NCBI RefSeq assembly: GCF_029433515.1
Contig: NZ_JAQTIG010000008.1
Span: 44,219 to 108,218, forward strand
Length of the DNA: 64,000 nt
Origin: Lactobacillus sp. ESL0679
GTDB lineage: Bacteria > Bacillota > Bacilli > Lactobacillales > Lactobacillaceae
Direction: 5' to 3'
Under the pieces are notes generated by a model, which was given only the letters and a program-made list of their open reading frames with translations, did no database searches and had not been told where the DNA came from. This document shows, piece after piece, positions 36,280 through 47,373 of this stretch (positions within the stretch are counted from its first letter, which is position 1; the number at the start of each line of letters is the position of its first letter). A program made the position numbers and the translations under genes.

Positions 36280-38322
36280 ATGATTAAGCGACAAGAAAAG
36301 CGTAAATTTGAACTTGTATCTAAATTTCAGCCTGCTGGTGACCAAGAGCAGGCTATTCAGAAGCTAACTCAGGGCTTTAAGAAGGGTGATAAGGAACAAA
36401 TTCTTGAAGGGGCAACTGGTACTGGTAAGACTTTCACGATGGCGAATATTATTGCTAATTTAAACAAGCCAACTCTGGTTATTTCTCACAATAAAACTTT
36501 AGTCGGGCAGTTGTACGGTGAGTTTAAGGAATTCTTCCCGCATAATGCCGTTGACTACTTTGTGTCTTACTATGATTATTACCAGCCTGAAGCTTATGTG
36601 CCGCAGTCTGACACTTATATTGAAAAAGACTCGGCAATTAACGACGAAATTGACCAGCTGCGTCACCAGGCGACTAGTGACCTGATGGAACGTAACGATG
36701 TGATTGTCGTGGCCTCGGTTTCCTGTATCTATGGTTTGGGTGATCCACATGAGTATGCCGCTAGTGTGATTACCGTGCATGAGGGTGAAGAATATGAGCG
36801 CAATACTCTGCTGCGTGATTTGGTAAATATTCAATATGACCGCAATGATATTGACTTTCAACGTGGGCGTTTTCGCGTACGTGGTGATAGTGTGGAAGTT
36901 TTTCCAGCTGGTAATTCCAACCACGCATACAGGATTGAATTTTTCGGTGATGAAATTGACCGGATTGTGGAAGTTGACGCGTTAACCGGTGAAGTAATTG
37001 GTGAGCGTGAGAGTATTTCATTGTTTCCGGCGACGCACTTTATGACTAATGATGAGCAGATGCGGCGCGCACTTAAATTAATTTCACAAGAAATGAAATT
37101 GCAGGTAAAAGAATTCGAGGGCGAAGGCAAATTGCTGGAAGCCGAGCGGATTAAGCAGCGCACGACTTATGACATGGAAATGATGAGTGAGGTTGGTTAT
37201 ACTAACGGAATTGAAAACTATTCTCGCCACATGGAAGGTCGTAAGGAAGGCGAACCACCGTATACACTGCTTGACTTCTTTCCCGATGACTTTTTAATTT
37301 TGATTGACGAGTCACACGCCACAATGCCAGAAATCCGGGCAATGTATAATGGTGATCGCAATCGGAAAAAGACCTTGATTGACTATGGCTTTCGTTTGCC
37401 ATCAGCGCTTGATAACCGGCCATTAAAATTACAGGAATTTGAAAAGCACGTTAACCAAATTTTATATGTTTCAGCCACACCGGGTGATTACGAATTGGCG
37501 CGCACGCCGCATAAGGTAGAGCAGATTATCAGACCCACAGGTTTGCTGGACCCTAAGATTGAAGTTCGACCGATTGAGGGACAAATTGATGACTTGGTAG
37601 CGGAAATTAACAAGCGTATTGACCATCATGAGCGGGTTTTTGTGACAACACTAACTAAAAAGATGGCGGAGGACTTGACTGATTATCTCAAGGACTTGGG
37701 AATTAAGGTCCAGTACTTGCATTCGGATGTTAAAACACTGGAGCGAATGCAGATTTTGCGTGACTTACGACTAGGGAAATATGACGTATTGATTGGGATC
37801 AACTTGCTGCGGGAAGGAATTGACGTACCGGAGGTTTCTTTGGTGGCAATTCTGGATGCGGACAAGGAAGGCTTCTTGCGGGCTTATCGGCCGTTAGTCC
37901 AGACGATGGGCCGAGCTTCGCGTAACCAGAATGGTGAAGTTATTATGTACGCCGATTCGATTACTGATTCGATGCGCGAAGCGATTGAGGCAACGCAAAG
38001 ACGGCGGAAGTTGCAAATTGCTTTTAATGAAGAACACGGCATCACACCGACAACGATTGTGAAGCCGATTCGGGATGCCATTTCAGCAACCAAGACGGCG
38101 GATGATGTGCCTGACAGCGACAGCTTTGCGGACCTTAACTTTGATGAGTTGACTGCTAAGCAGAAGAAGACAATGATTTCTGATTTGCGTAAACAAATGC
38201 AAGATGCCGCTAAGAAGCTGGACTTTGAAGGGGCAGCAACCTTGCGGGATGCAATTATGGAATTAGAAAATTCGACGAGAAAACCGATTAAGAAAAAGGG
38301 AAAAACATTAAATGGCAAATGA
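36280..38322 (+). CDS. uvrB: excinuclease ABC subunit B
   Basis: Damage-verification helicase of nucleotide excision repair, 680 residues. Walker [14 protein letters not shown] is near residue 45, the beta-hairpin region [15 protein letters not shown] that clamps DNA follows, helicase motif VI is [10 protein letters not shown], and the C-terminal UVR motif ([18 protein letters not shown]) binds UvrC. The ATG at 36280 follows GAGGAG. The stop overlaps uvrA by 11 bases. Confidence 0.97.
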   Translation: MIKRQEKRKFELVSKFQPAGDQEQAIQKLTQGFKKGDKEQILEGATGTGKTFTMANIIANLNKPTLVISHNKTLVGQLYGEFKEFFPHNAVDYFVSYYDYYQPEAYVPQSDTYIEKDSAINDEIDQLRHQATSDLMERNDVIVVASVSCIYGLGDPHEYAASVITVHEGEEYERNTLLRDLVNIQYDRNDIDFQRGRFRVRGDSVEVFPAGNSNHAYRIEFFGDEIDRIVEVDALTGEVIGERESISLFPATHFMTNDEQMRRALKLISQEMKLQVKEFEGEGKLLEAERIKQRTTYDMEMMSEVGYTNGIENYSRHMEGRKEGEPPYTLLDFFPDDFLILIDESHATMPEIRAMYNGDRNRKKTLIDYGFRLPSALDNRPLKLQEFEKHVNQILYVSATPGDYELARTPHKVEQIIRPTGLLDPKIEVRPIEGQIDDLVAEINKRIDHHERVFVTTLTKKMAEDLTDYLKDLGIKVQYLHSDVKTLERMQILRDLRLGKYDVLIGINLLREGIDVPEVSLVAILDADKEGFLRAYRPLVQTMGRASRNQNGEVIMYADSITDSMREAIEATQRRRKLQIAFNEEHGITPTTIVKPIRDAISATKTADDVPDSDSFADLNFDELTAKQKKTMISDLRKQMQDAAKKLDFEGAATLRDAIMELENSTRKPIKKKGKTLNGK

Positions 38323-41161
38323 TAAAATCGTTATCCGCGGTGCGCGTGAGCATAACCTCAAGGATATTAATTTAACAATTCCGAAAGATAAACTGGTGGT
38401 TATCACCGGTCTGTCGGGTTCCGGCAAAAGTTCACTGGCCTTTGATACGCTCTATGCCGAAGGTCGCAGACGTTATGTGCAATCACTATCTAGTTATGCG
38501 CGGCAATTTTTGGGACAAATGGATAAGCCTGATGTTGATTCTATTGATGGTTTAAACCCAGCGATTTCAATTGATCAAAAAACGACATCGCATAACCCGC
38601 GTTCGACAGTCGGGACGGTTACGGAAATCAATGATTATCTGCGGTTATTGTGGGCGCGTGTTGGGCACCCAATCTGTCCTAATGACGGGACGCTGATTGA
38701 GCGGCAATCGGCGCAACAGATGGTTGAACGCATTTTGAGCTTACCTGAGCGAAGTAAAATACAATTGCTCGCACCTGTTGTGCGGGCAAAACGCGGCGAG
38801 CATAAGGAAGTCTTCAAGCGTGTTCAGCGTGCTGGCTACGTGCGGGTTATTGTTGATGGCGAAATGCATGAAATTGGCGAAGGTTTTAATTTAGCTAAGA
38901 ATAAGCGGCACACGATTGACATTGTGGTTGACCGGTTAATCGTTAAAGAAGGAATTCGTTCGCGATTATTTGATTCTGTTGAGGCGGCTCTGCGTTTGTC
39001 TGATGGCTATATGAATGTTGATGTCATTGGGGACACCATGTTGAACTTCTCGGAATATTACGCTTGTCCTAAGTGTGGTTTTACGGTTGGTGAAATGGAG
39101 CCGCGGCTCTTCTCCTTTAACGCGCCATTTGGCGCTTGTCCTGATTGTGATGGCCTCGGGGTCAAGCTGTCAGTTGATAAGGATTTGGTGGTTCCTGATA
39201 AAAGTAAGACTTTGGCTGAAGGGGCAATTGCACCGTGGAAAAATTCTAAGTATTACGGTGAGATGCTGGCTCAAGCCTGCGATGAACTAAAAATTCCGCT
39301 GGATAAGCCATTTTCCAAATTAACTAAACAGCAGCAAGAGACAATTTTACATGGCTCGACGAAAGAAATTAAATTTCACGTTACCGGTGATTTTGGCGTT
39401 AACGATACCACGGCACCGTTTGAAGGCGCGATGGAAAATGTGGAAAGACGCTATAAACACCCAATGTCGAAGTTTATGCGTGATGTGATGGGCAAGTACA
39501 TGACCGAACTTACTTGTTCAACCTGTCACGGCAAACGGCTTAATGAAAAGGCATTGGCTGTTAAAGTGATGGGTAAGGACATTGCCGAGGCTTCAGAACT
39601 AGCAATCAACAAGGCCCTGGATTTCTTTAATGGGGTTAAGTTTGACGAACAGGAAACAATTATTGCCAAGCCAATTTTGAAAGAAGTCCGTGATCGCCTA
39701 ACCTTTTTAAACAGTGTGGGCTTGGATTACTTAACTTTATCGCGGTCAGCCAATACTTTATCCGGTGGGGAAGCACAGCGAATCCGCTTGGCAACGCAGA
39801 TTGGCTCCAACTTGTCGGGGGTGATGTATGTCCTCGACGAGCCATCGATTGGGTTGCACCAACGTGATAATGATCGCCTAATTACTGCCTTAAAACGGAT
39901 GCGCGACTTAGGCAATTCTCTGATTGTGGTTGAGCATGATGATGAAACAATGCGCCAGGCCGACTATCTGATTGATATGGGGCCGGGTGCCGGGACCTAT
40001 GGCGGCGAAGTCATGGCTGCCGGGACACCGCAAGAGGTTGAGAAAAATCCTCAATCGCTCACCGGACAGTATTTAACTGGTAAAAAGTTTGTTCCTGTTC
40101 CGTTAAAACGGCGCAAGGGCAATGGCAACAAGATTACCATCACTGGCGCTGCCGAAAATAACCTGAAAAACATCAAGGTTGACTTTCCTTTGGGTAAATT
40201 TATCGTAGTTAGTGGTGTGTCGGGTTCTGGTAAATCCACGTTAATTAACATGATTTTAAAACGGGCACTGGCACAAAAATTAAATCGCAACCAGACCAAG
40301 CCGGGTAAGTACAAGAGTATCAGCGGCTATAAGAATATTGAAAAAATCATTGATATTGACCAAAGCCCGATTGGTCGGACACCGCGTAGTAACCCGGCCA
40401 CTTATACCAGCGTCTTTGATGATATTCGGACGCTGTTTGCCCAGACTAATGAGGCTAAATTACGTGGTTACACCAAGGCGCGCTTCTCGTTTAACGTCAA
40501 GGGCGGTCGGTGTGAGGCCTGTCATGGCGACGGAATTATCAAGATTGAGATGAACTTTTTGCCGGACGTTTACGTACCGTGCGAAGTTTGTCACGGCAGT
40601 CGCTATAATTCGGAAACTCTGGAAGTTACATACCGGAAGAAGAATATTGCCCAAGTGCTGGATATGACTATTAGTGAGGCCTGCGATTTCTTTAAGAATA
40701 TTCCTAAGATTGCCCGCAAGTTACAGACAATTGTTGATGTGGGGTTAGGCTATGTTAAGCTAGGGCAATCGGCAACAACCTTGTCTGGTGGGGAAGCTCA
40801 ACGGATGAAGCTTGCAGCTGAATTGCAAAAATTATCAACAGGTAAGAACTTTTACATTCTTGATGAGCCAACAACTGGTCTGCACACGGATGATATTAAG
40901 CGGCTGCTTGAGGTTTTACAACGGCTAGTTGATGAGGGCAATACCGTTTTAATTATTGAGCACAACCTTGATGTCATTAAAAATGCTGACTGGCTAATTG
41001 ATCTTGGTCCTGAAGGTGGCGAAGGCGGCGGTAACATCGTTGCGACAGGTACTCCTGAACAAGTTGCTGAAGTGGAAAATAGTTATACTGGACAATATCT
41101 CAAGCCAGTGTTGGTGCGGGATACAAAGCTAACAAAATTAGCTGTAAAAAAGAAAAGTTAA
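38312..41161 (+). CDS. uvrA: excinuclease ABC subunit A
   Basis: DNA-damage sensor ATPase of 949 residues with two ABC modules. The first Walker A is [12 protein letters not shown] near residue 32, the second [12 protein letters not shown]; signatures [12 protein letters not shown] and [12 protein letters not shown] are present. Zinc sites are CPKCG..CPDCDG and CEACHG..CEVCHG. It overlaps uvrB by 11 bases and is translationally coupled, under the same SOS control. Confidence 0.97.
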   Translation: MANDKIVIRGAREHNLKDINLTIPKDKLVVITGLSGSGKSSLAFDTLYAEGRRRYVQSLSSYARQFLGQMDKPDVDSIDGLNPAISIDQKTTSHNPRSTVGTVTEINDYLRLLWARVGHPICPNDGTLIERQSAQQMVERILSLPERSKIQLLAPVVRAKRGEHKEVFKRVQRAGYVRVIVDGEMHEIGEGFNLAKNKRHTIDIVVDRLIVKEGIRSRLFDSVEAALRLSDGYMNVDVIGDTMLNFSEYYACPKCGFTVGEMEPRLFSFNAPFGACPDCDGLGVKLSVDKDLVVPDKSKTLAEGAIAPWKNSKYYGEMLAQACDELKIPLDKPFSKLTKQQQETILHGSTKEIKFHVTGDFGVNDTTAPFEGAMENVERRYKHPMSKFMRDVMGKYMTELTCSTCHGKRLNEKALAVKVMGKDIAEASELAINKALDFFNGVKFDEQETIIAKPILKEVRDRLTFLNSVGLDYLTLSRSANTLSGGEAQRIRLATQIGSNLSGVMYVLDEPSIGLHQRDNDRLITALKRMRDLGNSLIVVEHDDETMRQADYLIDMGPGAGTYGGEVMAAGTPQEVEKNPQSLTGQYLTGKKFVPVPLKRRKGNGNKITITGAAENNLKNIKVDFPLGKFIVVSGVSGSGKSTLINMILKRALAQKLNRNQTKPGKYKSISGYKNIEKIIDIDQSPIGRTPRSNPATYTSVFDDIRTLFAQTNEAKLRGYTKARFSFNVKGGRCEACHGDGIIKIEMNFLPDVYVPCEVCHGSRYNSETLEVTYRKKNIAQVLDMTISEACDFFKNIPKIARKLQTIVDVGLGYVKLGQSATTLSGGEAQRMKLAAELQKLSTGKNFYILDEPTTGLHTDDIKRLLEVLQRLVDEGNTVLIIEHNLDVIKNADWLIDLGPEGGEGGGNIVATGTPEQVAEVENSYTGQYLKPVLVRDTKLTKLAVKKKS

Positions 41162-41216
41162 ATAGCATTTAATTATTTGCTCAGAAGTGTACAATAAAGC
41201 ACAAGGAGGACTGAAA

Positions 41217-41759
41217 ATGGATAATTTTTCTAATTACAGAGAACATCGCGGCTTTGATTGGGCTGCATTTCTTGCAGGTGTTTTAATGATTGTGGCGGGG
41301 TTATTCCTGCTACGTCATCCGGGTAAGGCATTGCATGCCTTTGTTTTATTGTTTGCCATTTTGTCGATTGTTCAAGGATTTGTGTGGCTTGTGTTTTATA
41401 GTCATTTTCACTATTATATTTCCTTAAGTTGGATGTCGATTGTTTCTGGGGTGCTAGATATCTTAGTCGGTATTTTGTTCCTATATTCATACGACGCCGC
41501 TGGGTTGACGCTGGCATACTTGTTTGCGATTTGGTTTTTGTTTGATTCCATTTCCGGCATTATTGTTTCGTGGCATATGCGTAACCTCTCGCGATTTTAT
41601 TTCTGGTTTAGCTTGATTTTAAATATTTTTGGCTTGCTAATTGCGATCAGCCTAATGTTTAATCCGGCTTTATCAGCATTAACCTTGATTTGGCTGATTT
41701 CATTCTGGCTGTTAATTTTTGGGGTTAATGAAATTGTCGTGGCTTTTGCCCGCAGATAA
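41217..41759 (+). CDS. DUF308 (HdeD-like) membrane protein
   Basis: Integral membrane protein of 180 residues with six predicted helices in three pairs, matching the DUF308/HdeD family, members of which are linked to acid resistance in enterobacteria; here the role is unknown. The ATG at 41217 is chosen because AAGGAGGA lies just before it; the earlier in-frame start at 41187 lacks a site. Each helix pair holds acidic or Gly kinks (GVLDILVGILFLYSYDAAG). It is followed by its own terminator. Confidence 0.82.
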   Translation: MDNFSNYREHRGFDWAAFLAGVLMIVAGLFLLRHPGKALHAFVLLFAILSIVQGFVWLVFYSHFHYYISLSWMSIVSGVLDILVGILFLYSYDAAGLTLAYLFAIWFLFDSISGIIVSWHMRNLSRFYFWFSLILNIFGLLIAISLMFNPALSALTLIWLISFWLLIFGVNEIVVAFARR

Positions 41760-41770
41760 TTATAATGATT

Positions 41771-41798
41771 AAAAAGAGTCCGTTAAGGACTTTTTTTA
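41771..41798 (+). terminator. terminator after DUF308 gene
   Basis: Stem AAAAAGAGTCC / GGACTTTTTTT with short loop. Confidence 0.8.
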
Positions 41799-41828
41799 TT
41801 GCTTAAAAGGGTTATGAAACACCCGGTA

Positions 41829-41837
41829 TGCTATAAT
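41829..41837 (+). promoter_or_regulatory. extended -10 promoter for rapZ operon
   Basis: TGCTATAAT is a perfect extended -10, 24 bases before the rapZ start. Confidence 0.65.
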
Positions 41838-41861
41838 TTAGGTAATAGGAGGCTGGCAAAA

Positions 41862-42740
41862 ATGGCTGACAAGAAAAAGCAATTGTTAATTGTCACAGGC
41901 ATGAGTGGCGCCGGTAAAACGGTGACGGCGCATGCTTTAGAGGATATGGGCTATTTTGTGGTCGATAATTTGCCGCCAACGCTTCTGGGGAGCTTTTGGG
42001 ATTTGATTGTTAATTCCGATGACTTCACAAAAGTTGCGGTTGTGATTGATTTACGGGTGAAAAATTTTTACCGTGATTTGCTTGATGAGGTCAATTCATT
42101 AGAAGACAATGGAACTGTGCAGACGACAATTGTCTTTTTGGATGCGTCAAACGATACGTTGGTTGCGCGGTATAAGGAAACACGTAGGCTGCCGCCGCTT
42201 GCCAGCAGTGGCCGCTTGCTTGACGGGATTGAGGAAGAACGGCAGATATTAACTGGAATCCGCAACCGCGCGAACTATATTATTGATACTTCCGAGTTAA
42301 CGACCAAGCAGCTAAAGCAAAAGCTGCTTAAAGAATTTAGCGATCGGCAAAGGCAGCCATTTTCGATTGAAGTGATGTCCTTTGGCTTTAAATATGGGAT
42401 GCCAATCGATGCCGATATTGTAATGGATGTACGGTTTTTGCCGAATCCATTTTATATACCAGAATTGCGGCCGTTTACTGGCTTAGACAAGCGGGTATTT
42501 GATTATGTGATGGATAAGGAGACAACACAGACCTTTTACGCGAAATTGCTTGACCTCTTAAAAATTGCTTTGCCTGGTTATATTAAAGAAGGCAAAGAAA
42601 AGTTGACGATTGCGATTGGCTGCACGGGTGGTCAACACCGCAGTGTGGCAATTGCTCAGCAGTTAGCCCGTGATTTAACTAAAGGCGGTTACCAAGTTGA
42701 CATTACGCATCGTGAAATCAGCCGCTACACTAGAAAATAG
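41862..42740 (+). CDS. rapZ: RNase adapter RapZ / nucleotide-binding protein YvcJ
   Basis: Cytoplasmic GTP/ATP-binding protein of 292 residues. Walker A GMSGAGKT is at residues 13-20 and the C-terminal domain carries IAIGCTGGQHRSVAIA, which binds a phosphorylated sugar ligand in the family. In E. coli RapZ guides RNase E to a glmS regulatory RNA; in Bacillus YvcJ affects competence and carbon metabolism. First gene of rapZ-yvcK-whiA, a conserved Firmicute operon. The ATG at 41862 follows AGGAGG. Confidence 0.93.
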   Translation: MADKKKQLLIVTGMSGAGKTVTAHALEDMGYFVVDNLPPTLLGSFWDLIVNSDDFTKVAVVIDLRVKNFYRDLLDEVNSLEDNGTVQTTIVFLDASNDTLVARYKETRRLPPLASSGRLLDGIEEERQILTGIRNRANYIIDTSELTTKQLKQKLLKEFSDRQRQPFSIEVMSFGFKYGMPIDADIVMDVRFLPNPFYIPELRPFTGLDKRVFDYVMDKETTQTFYAKLLDLLKIALPGYIKEGKEKLTIAIGCTGGQHRSVAIAQQLARDLTKGGYQVDITHREISRYTRK

Positions 42741-42749
42741 GTGAATTAA

Positions 42750-43787
42750 ATGGCGTATGGAGAAGGAAAAATTATCCGGGTAATTAAAAGTAGGCGTCCT
42801 AAAGTCGTAGTTATTGGCGGCGGGACTGGCTTACCCGTAATTTTAAATGCATTAAAGGACCAGAATGCTGAGATTACAGCGATTGTGACTGTTTCGGATG
42901 ATGGGGGGTCGTCTGGTTCGATTCGCAACTTTATTAATGTTGTGCCACCTGGTGATATTCGCAATGTCTTGGTGGCTCTAAGTGATATTCCGCAAGAGGA
43001 GAAAAATATTTTTCAATACCGGTTTGATTCGTCAGACTCGTTCTTTTCCGGCCACGCAATCGGCAACCTAATTATTGCGGCGCTAAATGAAATGCACGGT
43101 AATATCTTTGACGCCGTGCAGTCTTTATCCAAAATGATGCACGTTGATGGCCATGTTTTTCCCGCATCAAACGAACCTCTAACCTTAAATGCGGAATTTA
43201 TTGATGGTACCAAGCAAGCTGGCGAAAAGGAAATCACTGATAAAGACAAGCGAATTAAACGCGTTTGGGTAACGGACACCAATTCAGATGATGAGCCAGA
43301 AGCGGTTTTGCCGGTTTTGGCCTCTGTCATGCAGGCAGATGCGGTTGTACTGGGACCGGGTAGTTTATTTACGTCAATTTTGCCTAACTTGATGATTCCT
43401 AATCTTGGTCAAGCAGTCCGCGAAACCAGCGCGGAAGTGATTTATATTTGTAATATCATGACGCAACTGGGCGAGACCGACCATTTCTCTGATAGTGAGC
43501 ACGTTGCGGTCATTAATAACCATCTCGGCGGCAATTATGTTGATACAACGCTGGTTAACGGTGCCAAAATCGACATGAGCAAGTTTAATCCAGCGGATTA
43601 TGATGCATACTTGGAACCTGTTAAGAATGACTTTGCGGGATTACGAGCTCAGGGGAGTCGCGTGATTACTGATGATTTCATTGATCAGCGCAGTGGCCTG
43701 GTCTTTCATGATGGTAAAAAGGTGGCGCGTGAGATTATCAGTTTGGCGTATGAAGCAATGTCCCGTAGAAAGAGGACCGATAAGTAA
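42750..43787 (+). CDS. yvcK: gluconeogenesis factor YvcK
   Basis: Cytoplasmic CofD-like protein of 345 residues that binds UDP-sugars and is needed for growth on gluconeogenic carbon and for cell wall synthesis in Bacillus. The N-terminal nucleotide loop [17 protein letters not shown] and the following [13 protein letters not shown] and PPGDIRN are family signatures. It lies 9 bases after rapZ and shares its last base with whiA (TAATG). Confidence 0.94.
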   Translation: MAYGEGKIIRVIKSRRPKVVVIGGGTGLPVILNALKDQNAEITAIVTVSDDGGSSGSIRNFINVVPPGDIRNVLVALSDIPQEEKNIFQYRFDSSDSFFSGHAIGNLIIAALNEMHGNIFDAVQSLSKMMHVDGHVFPASNEPLTLNAEFIDGTKQAGEKEITDKDKRIKRVWVTDTNSDDEPEAVLPVLASVMQADAVVLGPGSLFTSILPNLMIPNLGQAVRETSAEVIYICNIMTQLGETDHFSDSEHVAVINNHLGGNYVDTTLVNGAKIDMSKFNPADYDAYLEPVKNDFAGLRAQGSRVITDDFIDQRSGLVFHDGKKVAREIISLAYEAMSRRKRTDK

Positions 43788-44722
43788 TGGCAAGTTATGC
43801 GAGTAATGTTAAAAAGGAATTGACGGCATTGCCAATTCATCCTGAACATGCAAAAGCAGAGCTGGCGGCATTTTTGCGGATGAATGGCGTGTTAAACTTT
43901 CACGATCATCAATTTAGTTTGGATATTACCACGGAAAATCCGGCGATTGCACGACGGATTTTTTCCTTGATTAAAACCGCTTATCGCGTTGAGCCGCTAT
44001 TGATAGTATCACGGAAGATGAAATTGAAGAAGAATAACCAGTATCTTGTTCGTTTGCAAAATCATGTCCGAGAAATTTTAACCAATTTAGAAATCTTGTC
44101 TGCGGAATCCGGCTTACTGACGCGAATTCCTAAGCGAATTATTACTTCTAAAGAAGGTGCAATGTCTTATTTGCGTGGTGCATTCTTGGCAAGTGGCAGT
44201 GTCAACAATCCCGAGACCAGCCGTTATCATCTGGAAATTTATTCAGCTTATAAAGACCATAATGATGATTTGTTGGAATTAATGAATCATTATTTTTTCT
44301 TGAATGCGAAAACAACTAAACGGCGGCGCGGATTTATTGTTTATCTCAAAGAAGCAGAAAAAATTGGTGATTTTCTTCATATTGTGGGTGCGTTGAATGC
44401 AATGCTGGCGTTTGAAGATTTACGGATTATGCGCGACATGCGCAACTCTGTTAATCGGCTGGTCAATTGTGATACAGCTAATTTGAAAAAAACGGCAACA
44501 GCTGCTGCTAAGCAGGTTGAAGATATTGAATTAATTGAACGCAAGAAGGGCTTGGATACATTACCGGAAAAGTTGCGCGACCTAGCGCAATTGCGGTTAA
44601 CTAATCCGGAGTTATCGTTAAAGGAACTAGCAGAGCAGGTGCCAGATGGTCCGATTTCAAAATCCGGTGTTAATCACCGACTTAAAAAGTTGCATGAGTT
44701 AGCAGAAATTTTAAGACAATAA
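43787..44722 (+). CDS. whiA: DNA-binding protein WhiA
   Basis: 311-residue protein with an N-terminal LAGLIDADG-like fold that has lost nuclease activity and a C-terminal HTH (LTNPELSLKELAEQVPDG, KSGVNHRLKKL). It binds DNA and affects division and chromosome segregation in Firmicutes and sporulation in Streptomyces. Last gene of the rapZ-yvcK-whiA operon; it overlaps yvcK by one base, and its stop runs into the shared terminator. Confidence 0.94.
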   Translation: MASYASNVKKELTALPIHPEHAKAELAAFLRMNGVLNFHDHQFSLDITTENPAIARRIFSLIKTAYRVEPLLIVSRKMKLKKNNQYLVRLQNHVREILTNLEILSAESGLLTRIPKRIITSKEGAMSYLRGAFLASGSVNNPETSRYHLEIYSAYKDHNDDLLELMNHYFFLNAKTTKRRRGFIVYLKEAEKIGDFLHIVGALNAMLAFEDLRIMRDMRNSVNRLVNCDTANLKKTATAAAKQVEDIELIERKKGLDTLPEKLRDLAQLRLTNPELSLKELAEQVPDGPISKSGVNHRLKKLHELAEILRQ

Positions 44723-44756
44723 AAAAAGAGTTCATTTTGAAATGAACTCTTTTTTG
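44722..44756. terminator. bidirectional terminator between whiA and clpP
   Basis: Perfect stem AAAAAAGAGTTCATTT / AAATGAACTCTTTTTT with a tiny loop, between convergent genes. Confidence 0.9.
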
Positions 44757-44767
44757 ATAGTGATTAA

Positions 44768-45352
44768 TTACTTTTTCTTGTTGACCATAATTTCGTCAAT
44801 CAAGCCGTAATCCTTAGCTTCTTGTGCGCTCATGTAGTTGTCGCGTTCAGTGTCTTTTTGGATTTTATCTAATGGCTGACCGGTAGTTTCGTGGATAATA
44901 TTGTTAATCTTTTCCCGACTCTTTAAAATTTCAGTAGCAGCAATTTGAATATCAGTTTGCTGACCCTGAGCACCACCTAAAGGTTGGTGGATTAAGACTG
45001 TTGAGTTTGGCAATGCAAACCGTTTACCCTTGGCACCACTAGTAAGTAAGATTGAAGCCATTGATGCGGCCATTCCGATAGCAATCGTGGAAACGTCGGA
45101 CTTGATAAAGTTCATGGTATCCATAATTGCCAAGCCTGAAGTGATTACACCACCAGGTGAGTTAATGTAAAGTGAAATGTCTTTGGTGTTGTCTTGAGCA
45201 TCAAGGAAAAGTAGTTGCGCAATAATCGTATTTGCCATATCATCGTTAATTTCGCCACTCAGCATGATAATCCGGTCTTTTAATAACCGCGAATAAATGT
45301 CGTATGCACGTTCACCGCGAGCTGTTTGTTCGATAACTGTAGGTACAAGCAT
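44768..45352 (-). CDS. clpP: ATP-dependent Clp protease proteolytic subunit
   Basis: Serine protease of 194 residues that forms a tetradecameric barrel fed by ClpX, ClpC or ClpE. The triad is Ser97 ([12 protein letters not shown]), His122 (LIHQPLGG) and Asp171 ([10 protein letters not shown]). An AGGAGGC ribosome site precedes the ATG. A CIRCE element overlaps the promoter, so HrcA repression rather than, or besides, CtsR control is suggested. It stands alone and converges with whiA. Confidence 0.97.
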   Translation of the reverse strand: MLVPTVIEQTARGERAYDIYSRLLKDRIIMLSGEINDDMANTIIAQLLFLDAQDNTKDISLYINSPGGVITSGLAIMDTMNFIKSDVSTIAIGMAASMASILLTSGAKGKRFALPNSTVLIHQPLGGAQGQQTDIQIAATEILKSREKINNIIHETTGQPLDKIQKDTERDNYMSAQEAKDYGLIDEIMVNKKK

Positions 45353-45383
45353 GTTTCTGCCTCCTAAATTTAAGTTCTAATTA

Positions 45384-45410
45384 TTAGCACTCTAATAAGT
45401 ACAGTGCTAA
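45384..45410 (-). promoter_or_regulatory. CIRCE element (HrcA operator) of clpP
   Basis: TTAGCACTC, 9 bases, CAGTGCTAA. Compared with the consensus TTAGCACTC-N9-GAGTGCTAA only one base differs. It lies directly at the clpP start of transcription, between promoter and ribosome site. Confidence 0.9.
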
Positions 45411-45438
45411 TTAAATCACTTACATGGGTGACTGTCAA
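45410..45438 (-). promoter_or_regulatory. clpP promoter
   Basis: On the minus strand, TTGACA (45438-45433), 17-base spacer, TTTAAT (45415-45410). The CIRCE begins at the end of the -10. Confidence 0.8.
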
Positions 45439-45522
45439 TGAAAGTGTATCAATTTTGTATTTTTTGTAACGGGCTTCTTATATTACAATATAGAGAGTAT
45501 ATTGAATTTTGGAGGAAAGATT

Positions 45523-47274
45523 TTGAAGCATTTTAATAAAATAGCAACTATTATGACGACTTTGATGCTGGGAGCGTCTGTCGCTACAAGCTCTCCCGCG
45601 GCAGCAGTTCTGGCCGCTACAACTGATTCTGATGCACCTGCTTCAGACACCAGTACAAATTCTAATTCGAATTCTGTGACCAAGCCTGACGACTCAAAGG
45701 ATACAACTGGCACTGATACACCGGATGCAGACAAGCCAGCTGATAATACTAAGCCTGATGACACATCAAACGTTGCAGATACTGATAAACCAAAAAAGCA
45801 TAAAGCTAAGCCTAAGCAAAAGGTTACTGGTTATTCGATGATGACCAAGGTTGCCGGTAATAAGAATTATAAGGTTTGGAAGACGGTTTCTAACGGTAAG
45901 GTTCATACTAAAGTTGCTGATGGTAAGATTTACCAATACAATCACATTCAGTCAGACCAATTGATTGAAACTAAGAAGGCTCGTTATTGGCGAATTTATG
46001 TTGATGGCCGTGAAGTTGGTTATGTTAACGAAAATTATTTTGCCAAAAACCAAATTGCAGTACCGAAGACAATTTCTTTAGTACGGAATGACAATTATGA
46101 CTTTTTCTCATCCGACGCTATTTCTTATGTCACTAACAGCATGGGAACTGTAATTGATAGCAGTCAAGTTAAAATTTCTAAGCAAGACATTTCTTGTAGT
46201 AAGGCTAAAACTTACAAAGTTAAGTACAGTTACGGCTCAGCTAAAGCTACAGTTAAGGTAACGGTAAGAAAGAGTACTAGCGAAGGAATTGTAAATCCAA
46301 ACGATTATGCTTCTGTGACTGGACAACCCGGTACTGAGGATTATAAGAGCTGGAAAAAGCACTATGGTTCTTCAGTTAATTACATTAGTCCAACTGAGTA
46401 CACCCCAGAAACTGAATCTCATACTTTAAGCAGCAACGGTTTAACATTGAAGACCAAGTTTTATCAACCCGTGTTATTAAGTGTTAAAGATCCATCAGAT
46501 GATAACATTAATCGTGTGGGTCATATTCCGGAAGGGATGACGGTTTCTAACGGTTGGGCTTACACAAGCTTATTAAGTCACACCAACTTAATGTCAGGAC
46601 ACGTTGTTGGCTATGATTTAAACAAGCTAAAGAGTCCATACAATGCTCAGCATTTGCTTGATATGTCGCAAACTGATTTTAATAATTATGTAAAGCATAT
46701 CAAGGTTAGTCAATACATTCCAATTGGCCACGGTCAAGCAATGGGCGCAAGCAATAAATATATTTACGTGATTAACAATGATCATACGCAAAAGGAAAGC
46801 ACTGACTCGGTTGAGTTGGTACAAATCCGCAAGAGTGATATGCAAATCAATAAGATTTGGACTTTTAAGACTTGGGTTGGTGACGATTCACAACCGCGTT
46901 ATTTCCAAAATGGTGTTGTAATGTCAGATACTGATATGTACACCGTTTATCACGATGCCAAGAACAAGTGCTATGAGTACTGGGAATTGCAACGCAAAGG
47001 TGATAATTGGTATCCAACGCTTGTTGGTAAGACCAATGGTAATTTTGTTAGTAACGGTGCCCCAGTTCAGGGCTTTGCTTATGATCCCGTTAACCAAAAG
47101 TTCTATTTGGGCTTTAACGATTTGATCTTTAAGATGAGTCGCAACGGTGCAATTAAGCAGACCTACCAATTTGACACTGGTCGTGAGATTGAGGGTATGT
47201 CAGTTAGCGATAATCAGTTATATGTCAACTTGGCCCAGCGTGCAGAATTGTTGGTTAGCATGAATATTAACTAA
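45523..47274 (+). CDS. secreted GW/SH3-like surface protein, paralog 1
   Basis: Secreted protein of 583 residues. The signal peptide ends near VLAA; an acidic Asp/Thr/Pro spacer with a basic end (KKHKAKPKQK) follows. A GW/SH3-like wall-binding module shows RYWRIYVDGREVGYVNENYF, then an Ig-like module (VRNDNYDFFSSDAISYVT to ATVKVTVRK), then a ~300-residue C-terminal domain with repeated beta-strands (QIRKSDMQINKIWTFKTW, VQGFAYDPVNQKFYLGFND) that looks like a beta-propeller. The start is TTG, supported by GGAGGA 7 bases upstream. A shorter paralog lies at 49773. Ligand unknown. Confidence 0.75.
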   Translation: MKHFNKIATIMTTLMLGASVATSSPAAAVLAATTDSDAPASDTSTNSNSNSVTKPDDSKDTTGTDTPDADKPADNTKPDDTSNVADTDKPKKHKAKPKQKVTGYSMMTKVAGNKNYKVWKTVSNGKVHTKVADGKIYQYNHIQSDQLIETKKARYWRIYVDGREVGYVNENYFAKNQIAVPKTISLVRNDNYDFFSSDAISYVTNSMGTVIDSSQVKISKQDISCSKAKTYKVKYSYGSAKATVKVTVRKSTSEGIVNPNDYASVTGQPGTEDYKSWKKHYGSSVNYISPTEYTPETESHTLSSNGLTLKTKFYQPVLLSVKDPSDDNINRVGHIPEGMTVSNGWAYTSLLSHTNLMSGHVVGYDLNKLKSPYNAQHLLDMSQTDFNNYVKHIKVSQYIPIGHGQAMGASNKYIYVINNDHTQKESTDSVELVQIRKSDMQINKIWTFKTWVGDDSQPRYFQNGVVMSDTDMYTVYHDAKNKCYEYWELQRKGDNWYPTLVGKTNGNFVSNGAPVQGFAYDPVNQKFYLGFNDLIFKMSRNGAIKQTYQFDTGREIEGMSVSDNQLYVNLAQRAELLVSMNIN

Positions 47275-47281
47275 AAAAAGT

Positions 47282-47307
47282 AAGAGCTGTAAGCTCTTGT
47301 TTTTTTG
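47282..47307 (+). terminator. terminator after surface protein paralog 1
   Basis: Stem AAGAGCT / AGCTCTT with loop GTA and T7 tail. Confidence 0.8.
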
Positions 47308-47338
47308 CCGTGAATAGGTAAGCTTAAGTAAATAACAA

Positions 47339-47367
47339 TTGTTGAGTTAGCTTCTGCATGTTATAAT
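47339..47367 (+). promoter_or_regulatory. promoter of putative antitoxin RNA
   Basis: TTGTTG, 17-base spacer, TATAAT. No coding frame follows; the expected transcript would run from about 47374 to the terminator at 47463-47503. Confidence 0.7.
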
Positions 47368-47373
47368 AATGAC

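Noticed and set aside
36499..36924. 141-codon minus-strand frame within uvrB
   Set aside because: It lies wholly inside uvrB on the other strand, without ribosome site or known domain.
37884..38318. 144-codon minus-strand frame within uvrB
   Set aside because: Shadow of a conserved gene; no ribosome site, no promoter, composition of an antisense frame.
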